Below, piece after piece: positions 6,697 to 13,164 of a stretch of DNA of 20,661 nucleotides (within the stretch, counting starts at the first letter, position 1; each line of letters starts with the position of its first letter). A program made the position numbers and the translations under genes. The notes beneath the pieces were generated by a model. It saw nothing but the letters and a program-made list of their open reading frames with translations, searched no databases and was not told the origin of the DNA. The stretch is from Thermoplasmata archaeon. Its GTDB lineage: Archaea > Thermoplasmatota > Thermoplasmata > Thermoplasmatales > Thermoplasmataceae. The stretch lies in assembly GCA_021799315.1 (NCBI GenBank), contig JAJZAR010000014.1, forward strand, positions 1-20,661, in the 5' to 3' direction.

Positions 6697-7316
6697 TGGA
6701 TCTTAACAAATTTATGGAAGATCTATCTTCATCGAAGCCAGCTCCAGGAGGAGGTTCTGCTTCCGCTGTGGTTGGGATTATTGGTTCTTCTCTTGGTCTT
6801 ATGGTATCCAGATTAACAGTGGGTAAGAAGGGTTATGAATCCAATGAGGCTGAACTCCTTTCAATAGCTGACGCTCTTGAAAAGTTGGCTTCAGAGCTCG
6901 AGAAGGCAAGCGAAGAAGATATTTCTGCATTCAATGGTATAATGTCAGCAAGAAAGATGCCAAAGTCAACGGATGAGGAAAAGAATAGCAGGCGAGTCGC
7001 TATGGACAGCGCTATGAAGGAGGCTGTAAGAAGTCCGTGGAAGATAGCCTCCCTTCTCAGGCGGGTCATGGAATATAACGATCGCCTGCTTACTGTAGGA
7101 AACACAAACGCCTGCACCGATGCGGGGGCGGGTATACTGCTGTGTGAGGCGGCCATAGAGTCTGTGTTGCTTAACGTGAAGATCAATCTCAATTACATAA
7201 AGGACAGTGCATATCTTGAAGAACAGAACCTGAAGCTGAAACTGTTCAGGCAGGATGTTCATGATCTGTCAAAGAAATCCGTACATAAGCTCGAAGCACT
7301 GATGGGGGGAGAGTGA
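6696..7316 (+). CDS. Formimidoyltetrahydrofolate cyclodeaminase (FTCD_C family)
   Basis: This 206-aa helical enzyme converts 5-formimino-THF to 5,10-methenyl-THF and ammonia. It has the family hallmarks KPAPGGGSASA near residues 14-24 and NTNACTDAGAG in the C-terminal third. It is the separate-gene form of the mammalian bifunctional FTCD C-terminal domain. The ATG at 6696 overlaps the preceding TAA (TAATG) with GAGGGTG about 9 nt before it. A GTG three codons upstream (6687) is possible but less likely. Its 3' end carries a GGGGGGAGAG stretch that serves as SD for the next gene. Together with the transferase it makes a complete two-step module feeding the folate one-carbon pool. Confidence 0.92.
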   Translation: MDLNKFMEDLSSSKPAPGGGSASAVVGIIGSSLGLMVSRLTVGKKGYESNEAELLSIADALEKLASELEKASEEDISAFNGIMSARKMPKSTDEEKNSRRVAMDSAMKEAVRSPWKIASLLRRVMEYNDRLLTVGNTNACTDAGAGILLCEAAIESVLLNVKINLNYIKDSAYLEEQNLKLKLFRQDVHDLSKKSVHKLEALMGGE

Positions 7317-7321
7317 GTGAA

Positions 7322-8545
7322 ATGGCAATGCAAGAAATGCCAGATATAGGGTTGATCAGGGACGCTGCAAAATTTCTTAAGGGGAAAATAGAGCGAACAC
7401 CTCTTCTTTATTCAAAAACCTTTTCAGATATGTGCGGAAGCCCCATATATTTTAAACTGGAAAATTTCCAGAAGACTGGTTCGTTTAAATCTAGAGGTGC
7501 ACTCTTCAAAATATCATCCCTCAGTGAGGAGGAAAAGAAGAGAGGCGTTATAGCATGCAGTGCGGGTAATCATGCTCAGGGTGTAGCTTTCGCAGCCAAA
7601 CAGAGTGGCATAACATCAAAGATCGTCATGCCATCCTATACCATCAGTGCAAAGATAAATGCCGTTAAACATTACGGAGCAGATATTGTATTGAAAGGGG
7701 ATAGCTACATAGAGGCCTTCAATGAGGCAAAGCGTTTATCCAAGGAAGAGGGTAGAACTTTCGTGGATGGTTTCAATGACAGATATATAATAGCTGGACA
7801 AGGTACCATAGGATTGGAAATTCTTGAAGATCTTCCAGAAGTGAGGAATGTCATAGTTCCCACAGGTGGAGGAGGGCTTATTTCTGGCATTTCTATGGCC
7901 ATAAAGGATTCAGGTTCCAGCGCAAAGGTATATGGTGTTCAAAGTGAAAATTGCGATGCTGTCATTCAGACCATATCCGGACAGGAGGTTGTTGGATCAA
8001 AGGGCTTCACAATCGCAGACGGAATTGCCGTGGGCAACCCGGGAGATTTGAATATTGAGATCATTAAAAAATATGTGGATCAGGTGTTGAGTGTGAATGA
8101 TGAACAGATGTCCTATGCACTGTTCAAGCTCCTGGAGAGGCAGAAAATAGTGGCCGAAGCCTCTGGAGCAGCGCCTCTCGCAGCCTTAATGGCTGGAAAA
8201 ATTAAATTAAACGGAGAACCAACGGTTCTTGTGGTATCTGGAGGCAATATAGATCTTCTCTTGCTTTCCAAGATCATATACAAGAGCATGGAAATAGATA
8301 ATGGTCTCGTGAGAATAGAGTGTAAGATACCTGATCGTTCAGGGACACTGGCAAAAATCACAACAGCCATCTCATCTTCCGGTTCCAATATATTCCACGC
8401 TGAAGTGGACAATCTTTCTCAGGATACTCCAATCGGTTTCCAGAGCATTCGCTTCAGTGTCAATGTTAGAGATAAGGAGCATCTGGAAATGCTTCTGAGC
8501 AGGCTCAAGGAGTCAGGTTATAAATTTCATGTGGTTTCAGATTGA
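7322..8545 (+). CDS. ilvA: Threonine ammonia-lyase (threonine dehydratase) with C-terminal ACT domain
   Basis: This PLP fold-type II enzyme deaminates threonine (often also serine) to 2-oxobutyrate. From ATG 7322 it is 407 aa. The PLP lysine is K56 in NFQKTGSFKSRGA. The phosphate-binding glycine loop is PTGGGGLISG, and the SGGNIDLLL motif lies before the regulatory part. The C-terminal ~75 residues (IECKIPDRSGTLAKITTAIS...) form an ACT domain, so allosteric amino-acid control is expected. The frame also opens at GTG 7313, which overlaps the upstream TGA by four bases. I prefer ATG 7322 because GGGGGGA (7305-7310) sits 11 nt before it. As third gene of the formiminotransferase operon it suggests coordinated amino-acid breakdown. 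Confidence 0.9.
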   Translation: MAMQEMPDIGLIRDAAKFLKGKIERTPLLYSKTFSDMCGSPIYFKLENFQKTGSFKSRGALFKISSLSEEEKKRGVIACSAGNHAQGVAFAAKQSGITSKIVMPSYTISAKINAVKHYGADIVLKGDSYIEAFNEAKRLSKEEGRTFVDGFNDRYIIAGQGTIGLEILEDLPEVRNVIVPTGGGGLISGISMAIKDSGSSAKVYGVQSENCDAVIQTISGQEVVGSKGFTIADGIAVGNPGDLNIEIIKKYVDQVLSVNDEQMSYALFKLLERQKIVAEASGAAPLAALMAGKIKLNGEPTVLVVSGGNIDLLLLSKIIYKSMEIDNGLVRIECKIPDRSGTLAKITTAISSSGSNIFHAEVDNLSQDTPIGFQSIRFSVNVRDKEHLEMLLSRLKESGYKFHVVSD

Positions 8546-8577
8546 GTTTCACAGCGCCACTTTAGTTCTATGACTTA

Positions 8578-8600
8578 AACATTTAATTTTTTGTATTTCT
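8578..8600 (+). terminator. T-tract terminator after the threonine ammonia-lyase gene
   Basis: ATTTAATTTTTTGTATTTC, with TTTTTT at 8587-8592, lies about 40 bp after the stop. No stable hairpin precedes it, as is usual for archaeal oligo-T termination. Confidence 0.4.
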
Positions 8601-8773
8601 GCAAGCTTGTTAAGGGTGTTAAAAATGGAATGATCAAACCGGGGAAGGATCGCGTGTGTTGATTTACAATCTATAAAAAAGTAACAGGATCATATTTTGA
8701 GCGGTTGGTGCCTGTATATTTTCTCGCTTGCAATCATGGCATCAAATAGAAGTTGACATTTTGAATTTGAGAA

Positions 8774-8786
8774 AATTTTTATAGAA
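8774..8786 (+). promoter_or_regulatory. TATA-like element upstream of a 35-codon ORF
   Basis: TTTTTATAG (8776-8784), preceded by purine-rich TTGAGAAAA, is centred 25 nt before the ATG at 8805, the spacing expected for a leaderless archaeal mRNA. Confidence 0.35.
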
Positions 8787-8804
8787 TTATGTGTTTTATT
8801 TTTT

Positions 8805-8912
8805 ATGACAATAAGTGATACTGCAAAGCCTTTTCTCGAAGAGGAATTCCCAATCTTCGATGATAAGGCAATTGTTAGGAGTAGGCACTCATTATGGCAG
8901 TGGTTTCGATGA
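8805..8912 (+). CDS. Possible 35-aa small protein or remnant
   Basis: The ORF starts MTISDTAKPFLEEEFPIF and ends in a Trp-rich SLWQWFR before TGA. A good TATA-like element sits 25 nt upstream. After the TGA the frame continues 14 codons to another TGA and then into the 37-codon ORF at 8970, so the three pieces could be remains of one gene of about 92 codons. I do not recognise the family. It could be non-coding. Confidence 0.25.
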   Translation: MTISDTAKPFLEEEFPIFDDKAIVRSRHSLWQWFR

Positions 8913-8969
8913 TTATGGGCGGATATTTGTTTTCTTATTCAGAGCAGGGATCAATGAGGTAAAATCATA

Positions 8970-9083
8970 ATGCCAATACGTTTTGATGACCTGATTCCAC
9001 TGTCAGAGGACTCTCTAAGTGACTGTACTTATGAATATGGAAAAATAGTATTGCTATGGTCAGACTGGGTTGAGGACATTTAA
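8970..9083 (+). CDS. Possible 37-aa acidic small protein or remnant
   Basis: This ORF begins MPIRFDDLIPLSEDSLSD and ends LLWSDWVEDI. It is acidic and preceded by GAGGT about 11 nt upstream, a usable SD. It is in frame with the 8805 ORF, separated from it by two TGA stops. There is no recognised homology. It could be a remnant or a chance ORF. Confidence 0.22.
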   Translation: MPIRFDDLIPLSEDSLSDCTYEYGKIVLLWSDWVEDI

Positions 9084-9088
9084 GTTAG
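9074..9088 (+). promoter_or_regulatory. TATA-like element for the surface-protein gene at 9111
   Basis: ACATTTAAGTTAG is centred about 30 nt before the ATG pair at 9111/9114. It overlaps the stop of the small upstream ORF. Confidence 0.35.
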
Positions 9089-9110
9089 AACTTCTTCATA
9101 GGTATTTCAC

Positions 9111-10040
9111 ATGATGGTAAAAAAAATTTTCACAATAATCATCAGTGCCTCTTTGATACTTACAGCCATATTGTTCATATACCCACTGGTTGGGCAGGAA
9201 TCATATTATAACAGTCTGGTGCACTCCCCGAATGATAAAGGGGCATACCTTAACTACAGTTATTCACGGTGTATGGGTTATGATGGCATCAGTACGTTTG
9301 ATGTTTTCAGTGGAGGTGATATAAACATAACCTCTACAGGCAACTCTCATTTTCAGGTCAAAATCAATTGTTGCTTTAGAGGAACCAGAGTCATTAATAG
9401 CTGGTCTGAAACAATAAATCTGACTTCCAGTTCGTCATTTATAGATGATTTTCTTTTGAACAAGTCTCTGGGTTCAGATTTCATCTCCTTTGGTTCTATC
9501 TCAATGGAAAAAGAGTCATACAACAATATAAAAGCCACCGATGATCATGTTTGGACTAATGTTGGGCCATCGGTCATTTATCCTTTGTGTGACCAAGGCT
9601 TGGGATATAGAACGGGAGCTTATTTCCCCGGTTTTTCATTCACTTATTGTCTCGAACCTGTTCGATATGCTCCAACTAAACTCGATCACAGCCCAATTCA
9701 GGGTTCAAATAAGAACACAAGTCTCTATGAACAGTGTTACAAATATTTCCCTAACAATGTATTTCTTGTCAGTTCTGGAGGATATACAATTCCATACAGT
9801 GCCTTTCTGTCCGGGTCCACGAATTTGTTGCCTTACCTTTATAAGTATAACGATACAGATGGTAATCTGTTTAAATTAAATCTGAAATCCTCCAACCTAT
9901 TTCTGGCTCCGCATTCAATGATCTATGATCAGACCCTTTCGTTCATTATCCTTACATGGATATGGGCACTGTTATTGATGGCTCTAATTGGTGGGGAGGT
10001 CAAAGTTAAAAGAAACAATTCGAGGAAACTGAATAGATGA
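9111..10040 (+). CDS. Predicted cell-surface protein, bitopic-anchored, Cys-containing
   Basis: This 309-aa protein has a Lys-rich N-terminus and a hydrophobic signal-anchor (residues about 6-28). An extracytoplasmic domain of about 245 residues follows, then a C-terminal helix (about 276-295, SFIILTWIWALLLMALIGG) and a basic tail KVKRNNSRKLNR. The outer domain is rich in Tyr, Ser, Asn and Gly. It has six Cys (54, 87, 88, 160, 180, 209), enough for three disulfides, and about six N-glycosylation sequons (for example NYS, NIT, NLT, NKS, NTS, NDT), which fit an exposed S-layer-like environment. No enzymatic motif was recognised. The start may be 9111 or 9114 (tandem ATG). It is the sole gene of its transcription unit. 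Confidence 0.75.
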   Translation: MMVKKIFTIIISASLILTAILFIYPLVGQESYYNSLVHSPNDKGAYLNYSYSRCMGYDGISTFDVFSGGDINITSTGNSHFQVKINCCFRGTRVINSWSETINLTSSSSFIDDFLLNKSLGSDFISFGSISMEKESYNNIKATDDHVWTNVGPSVIYPLCDQGLGYRTGAYFPGFSFTYCLEPVRYAPTKLDHSPIQGSNKNTSLYEQCYKYFPNNVFLVSSGGYTIPYSAFLSGSTNLLPYLYKYNDTDGNLFKLNLKSSNLFLAPHSMIYDQTLSFIILTWIWALLLMALIGGEVKVKRNNSRKLNR

Positions 10041-10046
10041 ATATGG

Positions 10047-10122
10047 CAATGTGGTGAAAGCTTAAGGAAGTGCCAATTGCATACGAGATTCAGGCAATAT
10101 TTTAAAATGCCACATTGGCACT
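10047..10122. repeat. Overlapping, mutually exclusive inverted repeats after the surface-protein gene
   Basis: AGTGCCAAT (10069-10077) is a perfect 9-bp inverted repeat with ATTGGCACT (10114-10122), and GGCA/TGCC (10093-10111) nests inside it. Alternatively CAATGTGG (10047-10054) can pair with CCACATTG (10110-10117), or TGCCA-CAT-TGGCA (10108-10120) can form a tight local hairpin. These pairings share bases, so only one can form at a time. The repeat begins 7 bp beyond the stop of the plus-strand gene. It may be a 3'-end structure or the relic of a mobile element. No T-tract follows. Confidence 0.5.
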
Positions 10123-10199
10123 GGAACATAGTATCGCACTGAGGTTGGGACAAATGGATCTGGAAAAAGCTTAATTATATCTGTATTGATGGGCTAAAG

Positions 10200-10209
10200 A
10201 GAAAAAATC
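10200..10209 (-). terminator. T-tract on the minus strand, possible DRG terminator
   Basis: A6 on the plus strand (10202-10207) reads as TTTTTT on the minus strand, about 90 nt after the DRG stop. There is no hairpin directly before it. Confidence 0.3.
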
Positions 10210-10299
10210 TTCATAGAATGGTAAAAATTGATGGAAATTAAGTGAACAGAAATCCGTAATTCGCTTCCTGAAACTTCTCAGGTGCCTGTGATTGACCGA

Positions 10300-11388
10300 T
10301 CAGAATTTACTGATGATTGTTACCACATCGCCATCACTCACGTTGTAGTCCAATCCCACGCGCATGTCTCTTATCTTAGCGCCCTCACTTGTTATTATGG
10401 CGTATCTGAACGTTTCTATCATCTCTCTGCTTATCTTTCTGCACACTTCTCTTATGGTTGCACCCTTTGTGAGAACCAGAGGTCTTTCGAAATCTGTAAT
10501 TCCTGCTTTGTTACGAAGGTACACACGGACAAGGTTCAGTCTCTCATACAAGGCTTCCTTTATACTGTCAATGCCGATTTTGGCAGAAGCCGAAGCCTCC
10601 ACAACATAGCCATATTTTTCCATGCTTTTGATTTTCTCTGGATCGTGAGGCATATCTATCTTGTTCACAACAACAACTGCCGGTACATAAACAACATTAC
10701 CTCTGAAAAAATCAATGAGATCATCATCACTGAGATTCTCTCTGATATACAACTCCATGTTTGTTATCTTGAATTCCTTGGCAATGGCCCTGATTCTATT
10801 TTCGTCTATATCCAGAGTTCTGGGCTTTCGTATTTTTATGCCTCCAGTGTTTTTCTTTTTCATGGAAATATTCTTTCGCTCGCGATTGACAACAATTCCT
10901 GATTTCCTCAATTCTTCAATTATTCTGTCCATACCTTTGCATTCCACGTCTGTGATGAGGAGGATAAGATCTACAGCTCTTACCATACTGAGAACCTCCC
11001 TTCCTCTTCCTGAGCCGAGGGCAGCATTATCTATTATACCTGGCAAATCAAGGATCTGAATCTGTGTTCCTCTGTATTTCAATGTGCCCGGTATAACTTT
11101 GAGTGTTGTGAATGCAAAATTTCCAACTTCGCTTTCCGTTCCAGTGATAGCATTGAGCAAACTGCTTTTTCCCACATTAGGGTATCCTACCAGAGCTACT
11201 GAAGCATCACCAGATTTTGGCACTGAGAAACCACTTCCGCCGCCAGAATGCCCTGCTTTTTCTGCATCGAGCTGCAATTTTGCCATTTTGGCCTTGAGAG
11301 ATCCTATATGGGATTCGGTTGCCTTGTTGTATTTGGTTTTATGAATTTCCTCTTCAATCTCCCTTATCCTATCCTCTATTGTTGTCAA
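10300..11388 (-). CDS. DRG-family GTP-binding protein (Obg/DRG superfamily) with TGS domain
   Basis: This 362-aa archaeal DRG-type GTPase is related to eukaryotic DRG1/DRG2, ribosome-associated factors of translation. It has an N-terminal helical segment (IEDRIREIEEEIHKTKYNKATESHIG) and a Gly-rich turn. G1 is GYPNVGKSS (68-76), G2 a TT pair (94-95), G3 DLPG (114-117) and G4 NKID. A DRG-type insertion lies between G3 and G4. The C-terminal TGS domain ends GDVVTIISKF. The frame's only upstream start is TTG at 11388, which directly follows an in-frame TAA. The residues after it match the DRG N-terminus, so a TTG start is likely, with GGGGT about 10 nt before it. It lies 94 bp downstream of purA on the same strand with its own TATA-like box. 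Confidence 0.93.
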   Translation of the reverse strand: MTTIEDRIREIEEEIHKTKYNKATESHIGSLKAKMAKLQLDAEKAGHSGGGSGFSVPKSGDASVALVGYPNVGKSSLLNAITGTESEVGNFAFTTLKVIPGTLKYRGTQIQILDLPGIIDNAALGSGRGREVLSMVRAVDLILLITDVECKGMDRIIEELRKSGIVVNRERKNISMKKKNTGGIKIRKPRTLDIDENRIRAIAKEFKITNMELYIRENLSDDDLIDFFRGNVVYVPAVVVVNKIDMPHDPEKIKSMEKYGYVVEASASAKIGIDSIKEALYERLNLVRVYLRNKAGITDFERPLVLTKGATIREVCRKISREMIETFRYAIITSEGAKIRDMRVGLDYNVSDGDVVTIISKF

Positions 11389-11428
11389 TTATATTTTTAC
11401 CCCGGATTCCTTCGTTCATGAAATAAGA

Positions 11429-11441
11429 TGTGTATATAACT
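11429..11441 (-). promoter_or_regulatory. TATA-like element for the DRG gene
   Basis: The minus strand reads GTTATATACA (11431-11440). About 26 nt downstream lies 11409, leaving a leader of about 20 nt with an SD-like CCGGGGT before the TTG start at 11388. Confidence 0.5.
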
Positions 11442-11482
11442 TCTAAGGGAAAATAAGCCTTTAAAAGTTCAAGCTAACAAAG

Positions 11483-12757
11483 TTACTCCTTCTGTATGGT
11501 GCTATCTCTTATTTTACCAATTGAAATAATGTGTACAGGTTTACCACTGAGCGATTCAACTTTCTCTATATATGTCCTCATCTCATCTGGAAGTGAAGAA
11601 TAACCTTTTTTTACCATTTCTCTGATTTCGTCCTCTTTCAGTGTTCCCCAGCTATCCATTTCCATGTATGAAGGGTCCGCCTTTTCTGATCCTGTCAGAA
11701 CATTTATAGCATTCTTTACATTTTTACCATAATCTGTGCAGATCTTTATGGTTTTGAATGTACCTAGCACATCAAGCTTCGTTAAAGAAAGTTCATCGAT
11801 ATCGTTGAGTGTTGAGGCATATTTCACAAGGGGTATATCAAGCCACCCCACTCTTCTGGGTCTTCCAGTTGTGGTTCCGTATTCCCCGCCGGCCTCTCTC
11901 AGCAAGTCTGCCTCCTTACCATGAAGTTCTGTAGGAAAGGGCCCTTCGCCTACCCTCGAGGTATAGGATTTGACAACTCCAATGATTCTCTGGATTTTTC
12001 TTAAGGAGACTCCTGATCCTGTATGTACTCCTCCTGAGATTGTGTTTGAAGATGTAACGTATGGATAGGACCCGAAATCAATATCAAGCATTGTGCCGTG
12101 GCCTCCCTCGAAGACCATTTCCCTGTTGTCAGTCACCATTTCATGTAGAATGATTTCTGTTCTGCATACATATTTGCCTATGGAAGCCCAGTATTTTGAC
12201 AATTCAACCGCCAATTGCTCAATCTTTTCAGGGTTGTTATATTCGGTATTTTCTAGCTCAGACCTTCTCATTGTAGATATGAGCTTCAGTTTTTTCCTTA
12301 TCTTATCAATGTCTGCAAGGTCCTCAATTCTGATTCCATTTCTCGAATATTTCTCTTCATATGTAGGACCTATGCCATGGGAGGTTGTCCCTATCTTGTT
12401 ATCGCCACGCATTTCTTCCTGCGCCCTGTCTATTGCCTTATGAAGTTTTGTAACAACATTCGCTGCCGAACTGACAAGTATTTTCAGGTCTTTATTCTCA
12501 ACTCTTATGGAACTTATTTCTGTTATGAGAGCTTCCGGATCAATAACCATTCCATTTCCAAGCACAATGCTTTCGGCTCTCAGGGATCCTGCAGGCAAAA
12601 GATGAAACTTGAAGGTACCTCTATCCGTTACAACAGTGTGGCCTGCATTGGTTCCTCCGTTGTATCTTACAATAACTGATCCCGGGTGGGATATAAAATC
12701 CGTGATCTTACCTTTACCTTCGTCGCCAAATTGCAAACCAAGAACCAAACTCCTCAT
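11483..12757 (-). CDS. purA: Adenylosuccinate synthetase
   Basis: This enzyme condenses IMP and aspartate with GTP to adenylosuccinate, the first committed step to AMP. The 424-aa length is normal. The N-terminal P-loop-like LQFGDEGKGK (8-17) contains the catalytic Asp12, and NGGTNAGHTVV (33-43) contains the catalytic His40. Further marks are GTTSHGIGPTYEEKYSRNG, the GEGPFPTEL block, and GTTTGRPRRVGWLD (substrate binding). It is single-copy, followed at 94 bp by the DRG gene. There is no SD, but a TATA-like box about 30 nt upstream suggests a leaderless or short-leader mRNA. Confidence 0.96.
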   Translation of the reverse strand: MRSLVLGLQFGDEGKGKITDFISHPGSVIVRYNGGTNAGHTVVTDRGTFKFHLLPAGSLRAESIVLGNGMVIDPEALITEISSIRVENKDLKILVSSAANVVTKLHKAIDRAQEEMRGDNKIGTTSHGIGPTYEEKYSRNGIRIEDLADIDKIRKKLKLISTMRRSELENTEYNNPEKIEQLAVELSKYWASIGKYVCRTEIILHEMVTDNREMVFEGGHGTMLDIDFGSYPYVTSSNTISGGVHTGSGVSLRKIQRIIGVVKSYTSRVGEGPFPTELHGKEADLLREAGGEYGTTTGRPRRVGWLDIPLVKYASTLNDIDELSLTKLDVLGTFKTIKICTDYGKNVKNAINVLTGSEKADPSYMEMDSWGTLKEDEIREMVKKGYSSLPDEMRTYIEKVESLSGKPVHIISIGKIRDSTIQKE

Positions 12758-12779
12758 TCTATTTCAGTGTTATTTGTTT

Positions 12780-12794
12780 CAATTATTAATTATC
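12780..12794 (-). promoter_or_regulatory. TATA-like element for purA
   Basis: On the minus strand, GATAATTAATAATT is centred about 30 nt before the purA ATG (12757). Confidence 0.4.
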
Positions 12795-12919
12795 TTTGCT
12801 GCACTTATACCTTAAATGCAACTATTGAAGAACTCTGGAAAACTCTTTCCTTCTTCTTATGAAATTTTTCTACAGGTCGATTGGGATTGCATTATAAGGC
12901 TCATATCTGTAAAACCCCT

Positions 12920-12987
12920 CTCCCAGATACTCAGATTATTTTCTTAAATATTGGGAGTTTCTAGACCTTATGAGGTTAGAAATTTTT
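12920..12987 (+). ncRNA. Candidate small RNA: two tandem stem-loops ending in a T-tract
   Basis: The first stem is CTCCCA (12920-12925) with TGGGAG (12952-12957). Directly abutting it, the second is TTTCTA-G-ACCT with AGGTTAGAAA (12958-12982), a 10-bp stem with one bulged G and a TATG loop. TTTTT follows at 12983-12987. A TATA-like ATTATAAG (12891-12898) lies about 26 nt before 12920, where transcription would start. This would make an RNA of about 65-68 nt with its own promoter and terminator. It is predicted from pattern only. The alternative is a structured piece of longer transcription or chance. Confidence 0.35.
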
Positions 12988-13128
12988 ACAAATAGTTCAT
13001 AAATTCGACATGAATTAAACGGTACATCGAAAGATGTTTATGCTTCGTTGGTAAGGTGAATATTAACGAACCTGACTGTGATCCGTTTGTAAAATGATGA
13101 GATAGCAGGTACCATTTGCTCAGGATCA

Positions 13129-13140
13129 AACATATATACA
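13129..13140 (+). promoter_or_regulatory. TATA-like element for isocitrate dehydrogenase
   Basis: CATATATACA (13131-13140) is centred about 30 nt before the ATG at 13165. There is no SD before the start, which fits a leaderless or very short leader. Confidence 0.5.
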
Positions 13141-13164
13141 GAAACAAAAACAGTTTATCTGAAA

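Larger units (their letters stand above)
8546..9110. other. Poorly coding interval between operons
   Basis: The 565 bp between two plus-strand genes have no long ORF. They hold the T-tract at 8587-8592, a promoter-like element near 8776-8784, and two very small plus-strand ORFs (8805-8912 and 8970-9083) in the same frame, separated by TGA stops. No tRNA or known ncRNA pattern was recognised. Possible readings are small genes, a decayed gene, or non-coding DNA. Confidence 0.55.
12758..13164. other. Divergent purA/icd intergenic region
   Basis: 407 bp without a convincing ORF. Besides the purA and icd TATA-like elements it holds tandem inverted repeats at 12920-12982 followed by T5, and a 6-bp inverted repeat TTCGTT/AACGAA near 13047-13073 that could be an operator upstream of icd. 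A TATA-like ATTATAAG at 12891-12898 points at the tandem repeats. Confidence 0.5.

Noticed and set aside
10041..10260. Reading frame of the surface protein continues after TGA through two open runs of about 33 codons
   Set aside because: Runs of this length are expected by chance in such DNA, the membrane tail is complete before the TGA, and other genes here use TGA as a normal stop, so recoding is unlikely.
10282..10902. 206-codon plus-strand ORF
   Set aside because: It is antisense to the DRG GTPase, whose motifs are unambiguous.
12870..12925. tRNA-like GGTCGATT stretch
   Set aside because: No acceptor stem, anticodon arm or TTCRANNC T-loop could be built around it.
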